Shown here: positions 5,810 through 8,699 of the stretch, piece after piece
Position numbering within the stretch: the first letter of the stretch is position 1
How the letters are laid out: each line of letters opens with the position of its first letter
Assembly: GCA_026225435.1 (NCBI GenBank)
Contig: JAMFST010000610.1
Coordinates: 1 to 8,699, forward strand
Direction of reading: 5' to 3'
Source: Labilithrix luteola
Lineage (GTDB): Bacteria > Myxococcota_A > Polyangia > Polyangiales > Polyangiaceae
Length of the DNA: 8,699 bases
Notes under the pieces: generated by a model
What the model was told of the DNA's origin: nothing
Databases searched by the model: none
The model's input: the letters and a program-made list of their open reading frames with translations, nothing else
Made by a program: the position numbers and the translations under genes

Positions 5810-7993
5810 GTGACGGTTGAACTCGAGCGGATGTCGCTGCGCGCTCGCCGCGCGTGGCTCGTCCGAAGTCTGCAACGCGCTGCGTTGCTCCTCGTCGTCG
5901 TGCTGGGTCTTGCCCTGGCGCGAACGGCTCATGCGACCGCTCAGGACGAGCGGCTCGAAGCCGCGGTCTCGACCGCCATGAGCGACGACTATCCGCAAAA
6001 CCTCGGTCAGGCGCGCTCGCGCATCATCACCGAGCTCGAACGGTGCAAGGGGGGCCGCTGCACCGGTGCCATGCGCGCCAAGGCGTACGCCGCCCTCGGC
6101 GTGATCGCCGGCCAGAACGGGCAGGCCGAGGAAGCCAAGTCCAACTTCCGCGCGGCCATCGACGCCTCGCCCGACGTGAGCCTGCCGTCCGTCGGCATGA
6201 CCGCCGAGACCAAGGCGCTCTGGGAGAGCATCCACGGCGTCACCGCCCCCGCGCCCGCCCCCGACGTCAGCGGCGCCCAGAGCGTCCCCGGCTGGAACAG
6301 CCTCGACGCCTTCAAGGCCGCCGCCGCCGGTCTCGCCGCCGATCAAGCCGGCAACCTCCCGCTCTGCATCGAGCGCGATCGCGCCTCGCTCCTCCTCGAG
6401 GAGCAGCCGCGCACCCGCCTCCACCTGTCCTCCTGCGAGCGCCGCTCGAACAAGTACGTCGACGCCCTCAAGGACGCGCAGAAGGCGCTCGAGACCGGCC
6501 TGCAGAAGCGCGACGTCAGCGTGATGAAGGTCGCGCGCAGCAAGGTCGAGGATCTCCTCAAGCAGATCCCTCACGTCACCTTCGTCCCGCCGACCGACGC
6601 CGAGAACCTGGTGGTGAAGTTCGACGAGCGCGAGGTCTCGGAGAAGGCTCTCGAGAAGCGTTTCTCCGTCGATCCCGGTCCGCACGCGGTCCACGCCGAG
6701 GGCGTCGTCGGCGGCGTTCCCACGACCTACGACGAGGAGTTCGACGTCAAGCCGGGTGAGCTGCTCACCGTCCGCATCCACCTGAACGCGCCCCGTCCGG
6801 AGTTCATCACCAAGGGGCAGCTGCGCTGCACCCTCGCGGCGAAGAACCAGGAGGAGGTCGACAAGTGCTTCCCCAAGAACGCGAAGAACATCGTCGTCAA
6901 GATGGGCGTCGAGACCGCCGGCTACGGTGACTCCGACCACGTCTACGTCTTCACCCCCAGCATCAACGCCTCGATCTCCTCGCCGACCGCCGGCTGGAAC
7001 GTGGGCGGCACCTACGTCCTCGACGTCCTCTCCGCCGCCTCCCCGGACATCGTCTCCGAGGCCTCCAATCGCTACAAGGAGACGCGCAGCGCCGGCACCC
7101 TGACCGGCGGCTACAAGCCCGGTCTCTACGGCTTCCAGGCGCAGGCGAACTTCTCCCGCGAGCCGGACTACTTCTCCCGCGGCGCCGGCCTGGCCCTCAC
7201 CGGCGACTTCAAGGAGAAGACGATCACGCCGCGGCTCGCCTTCAACTACAGCCTCGACACCATCGGCCGCCGCTCGCTCGACGTCGACACCACGCTGCTC
7301 AAGACGGCGGAGATGGAGCTCGGCACCACCTTCGTGCTGTCGCCCACCTCGCTCGTCCTCGTGAGCCTCACCGGGCAGTTCGAGCGCGGCGATCAGTCCA
7401 AGCCCTATCGCTACATCCCGGTCTTCGATCCGAGCATCGCCCCGCACGTGCCGTCGGGCGCGGTCGTCGATCTCGTCAACCGCTACCGCCTCCCGTTCCG
7501 CCCCAACGAGCAGCTCCCGACCGAACGCGACCGCTACGCCCTGGGCGCGCGCTTCGCCCATCGCTTCACCGGGATCAACTCCACGTTCCGCGCCGAGGAG
7601 CGCGTGTACATCGACGACTGGGGGCTCAAGTCGACCACCACGGACCTTCGCTTCGTGGTCGACGCGGGCAAGCGCCTGCGCCTCTGGCCGCACTTTCGCT
7701 ACAACGTGCAGAACGGCGTGAACTTCTACCAGCTCGCCTACTCGGCCACGACGAACGCGGCCGGGCAGCTCCAAGTGCCACTTTTCCGCACGGGAGATCG
7801 CGAGCTCTCTCCGATGGATACGATCACCGGCGGAGGCGGCGTGCGCTACGCTCTCAGTGCGCCCGACTCCAAGGTGCAGTGGGATCTCACGCTGCAGGGT
7901 GACGTGATGTATTCGCAGTTCTTCGACTCGCTCTACGTGACGATGCGTACCGCGCTCTACGGCTCCCTCGCTCTCGACGTGGAGTTCGAGTGA
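5810..7993 (+). CDS. Outer-membrane DUF3570 beta-barrel protein with periplasmic TPR and PEGA-like domains
   Basis: A 727-residue predicted outer-membrane protein. A signal peptide (hydrophobic 23-38, cleavage likely near residues 41-44) is followed by TPR-like helices (about 47-120) containing CKGGRC (79-84), a Pro/Ala linker (144-160), a second helical region (160-252), and a PEGA-like beta segment (about 256-325, with DPGPHAVHAEG). A segment with C340 and C353 then joins the DUF3570 barrel (about 378-727). Barrel hallmarks include FTPSINASISSPTAGWNVGG (381-400), VLSAASPDIVSEAS (406-419), ANFSREPDYFS and DTIGRRSLDVDTTLL. Other DUF3570 proteins I know are mainly the barrel, so the N-terminal fusion is notable, though it may be usual in myxobacteria. 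GTG 5810 is taken as the start; ATG 5831, seven codons later, is an equally credible signal-peptide start. The family function is unknown. The stop overlaps the following dihaem lipoprotein gene (TGATG), indicating coupled synthesis and perhaps a shared complex. Confidence 0.9.
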   Translation: MTVELERMSLRARRAWLVRSLQRAALLLVVVLGLALARTAHATAQDERLEAAVSTAMSDDYPQNLGQARSRIITELERCKGGRCTGAMRAKAYAALGVIAGQNGQAEEAKSNFRAAIDASPDVSLPSVGMTAETKALWESIHGVTAPAPAPDVSGAQSVPGWNSLDAFKAAAAGLAADQAGNLPLCIERDRASLLLEEQPRTRLHLSSCERRSNKYVDALKDAQKALETGLQKRDVSVMKVARSKVEDLLKQIPHVTFVPPTDAENLVVKFDEREVSEKALEKRFSVDPGPHAVHAEGVVGGVPTTYDEEFDVKPGELLTVRIHLNAPRPEFITKGQLRCTLAAKNQEEVDKCFPKNAKNIVVKMGVETAGYGDSDHVYVFTPSINASISSPTAGWNVGGTYVLDVLSAASPDIVSEASNRYKETRSAGTLTGGYKPGLYGFQAQANFSREPDYFSRGAGLALTGDFKEKTITPRLAFNYSLDTIGRRSLDVDTTLLKTAEMELGTTFVLSPTSLVLVSLTGQFERGDQSKPYRYIPVFDPSIAPHVPSGAVVDLVNRYRLPFRPNEQLPTERDRYALGARFAHRFTGINSTFRAEERVYIDDWGLKSTTTDLRFVVDAGKRLRLWPHFRYNVQNGVNFYQLAYSATTNAAGQLQVPLFRTGDRELSPMDTITGGGGVRYALSAPDSKVQWDLTLQGDVMYSQFFDSLYVTMRTALYGSLALDVEFE
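7981..7984 (+). promoter_or_regulatory. Ribosome binding site for the dihaem lipoprotein gene
   Basis: GGAG lies 8 nt upstream of the ATG at 7993 and within the last codons of the DUF3570 gene. It supports the ATG that overlaps the stop codon as the true start and allows independent as well as coupled initiation. Confidence 0.5.
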
Positions 7994-8699
7994 TGAGCGT
8001 GTCCGCCAAGCTGGGCGCGCGCCTGCTCGCCCTCTCCATCGTCGCCGCCGGTCTCGGCGCGGCCGCGTCGTGCTCCGATCCGGTCCACGACAGCGAGGTC
8101 GCCGCGCTCGGCGGGGAGACCGACGTCCCCCAGAGCGAGTACCACCGCGCCGGCCAGCCGTGCGGTGTCTGCCACGGCCAGGAGGGCCCGGCCAACCTGC
8201 AGTTCTCCCTCGCCGGCACGGTCTTCCTCGGGCCGGACTGCCGCGTCGGCGCCGGCGGCGCGCACGTGCTGATCATCGACTCGGTCGGGCACCAGCCGCC
8301 GGGCGAGGTGGTCACCAACTGCGTCGGCAACTTCGAGATTGCCCAGGACGTGTGGGCGCCGGAGTTCCCCATCCTCGCCTGGGTGCAGGACGGGGCCATC
8401 ACCAAGAAGATGATGTCCCACGTCTCGCGCGAGACGGCCTGCAACCAGTGCCACAAGGATCCCAACAGCGACGACGCGCCGGGGCACATCTACATGAACG
8501 ACGTGGAGCCCACGAGCTACACGGTCAACTGCCCCTACAGCCCGAACGTGCCCACCAACGGCTGCAACGACCCGATGATCGTCAACAACGGAACCGGGGG
8601 AAAGTCGCGCAGCGCCACGGGCGAGGCCATCGCCTCCGACGTCAGCGGCGCGACGCCAGCCTTGCCGCCCGTGTACATCTGGACATCGCCGGGCGCGCC
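7993..8699 (+). CDS. Predicted dihaem c-type cytochrome lipoprotein (3' end outside window)
   Basis: 235 complete codons are visible and the frame is still open at the window edge. The ATG overlaps the preceding TGA and has a GGAG site 8 nt upstream. The N-terminus is a lipoprotein signal with lipobox AASC (Cys27). Two canonical haem c sites follow: CGVCH (57-61), in the context EYHRAGQPCGVCHGQEGPA, and CNQCH (150-154), followed by K and a nearby H165 and M168. Between them, residues about 73-116 (AGTVF ... DSVG ... TNCVGNFEI) resemble the small beta-sandwich of carboxypeptidase-regulatory or transthyretin-like domains. C83/C110 and C180/C191 may form disulfides. Near the edge is SGAT (218-221), the core of ApbE flavinylation motifs, discussed as a finding. 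The likely role is electron transfer in the periplasm or at the outer membrane, with the DUF3570 barrel as probable partner. Further haem sites may lie beyond the edge. Confidence 0.88.
   Translation, partial: MSVSAKLGARLLALSIVAAGLGAAASCSDPVHDSEVAALGGETDVPQSEYHRAGQPCGVCHGQEGPANLQFSLAGTVFLGPDCRVGAGGAHVLIIDSVGHQPPGEVVTNCVGNFEIAQDVWAPEFPILAWVQDGAITKKMMSHVSRETACNQCHKDPNSDDAPGHIYMNDVEPTSYTVNCPYSPNVPTNGCNDPMIVNNGTGGKSRSATGEAIASDVSGATPALPPVYIWTSPGA

Noticed and set aside
5669..7774. 701-residue open frame on the minus strand opposite the DUF3570 gene
   Set aside because: The composition is the same low-complexity Gly/Arg/Glu/Val shadow type, while the plus strand encodes clear DUF3570 motifs.

Overview
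The window looks like chromosomal DNA from a high-GC myxobacterium (Myxococcota, probably a Polyangia-type lineage). This is inferred from strong G/C preference at third codon positions, the density of predicted lipoproteins, a TPR/PEGA-type periplasmic protein, and a CX4CHG cytochrome-like lipoprotein of a kind I associate with that group. No rRNA, tRNA, mobile element, CRISPR array or long repeat was seen, and nearly all of the window is coding.

Layout. (A) 1-2222, plus strand: the 3' end of an unrecognised gene overlaps (TGATG) a lipoprotein with a PQQ-type beta-propeller followed by alpha-helical HEAT-like repeats. (B) 2235-2882, minus strand: a YkgJ-type cysteine-cluster protein. It converges on A and sits back to back, across 29 bp, with (C) 2912-3913, plus strand: a PIG3-type NAD(P)H:quinone oxidoreductase. 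(D) 3921-5356, minus strand: a two-gene unit in which a CX4CHG lipoprotein gene overlaps, by one base, a gene for a rhomboid-like membrane protein with a C-terminal zinc-ribbon-like tail. (E) 5444 to the window end, plus strand: a DUF4266 small lipoprotein, a TPR-PEGA-DUF3570 outer-membrane barrel protein, and a lipoprotein with two CXXCH haem motifs that overlaps the barrel gene by one base and runs off the edge.

The most interesting part is region E, with D as a possible divergent partner. DUF4266 and DUF3570 proteins are a known but functionally undescribed pair. Here the barrel carries a periplasmic TPR/PEGA region, and the next gene encodes a predicted dihaem lipoprotein. The set resembles the parts list of a porin-cytochrome conduit (barrel, lipoprotein, c-type cytochrome). 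This is a hypothesis from domains and gene order, not a demonstrated function.

Expression signals fall into two classes. Four genes begin unlinked transcripts, and most lack a good Shine-Dalgarno site. Those at 5444 and 5810 have a -10-like element ending 6-7 nt before a GTG, the geometry of leaderless mRNAs. Three genes (354, 4778 and 7993) start inside the stop codon of the previous gene, suggesting coupled translation.
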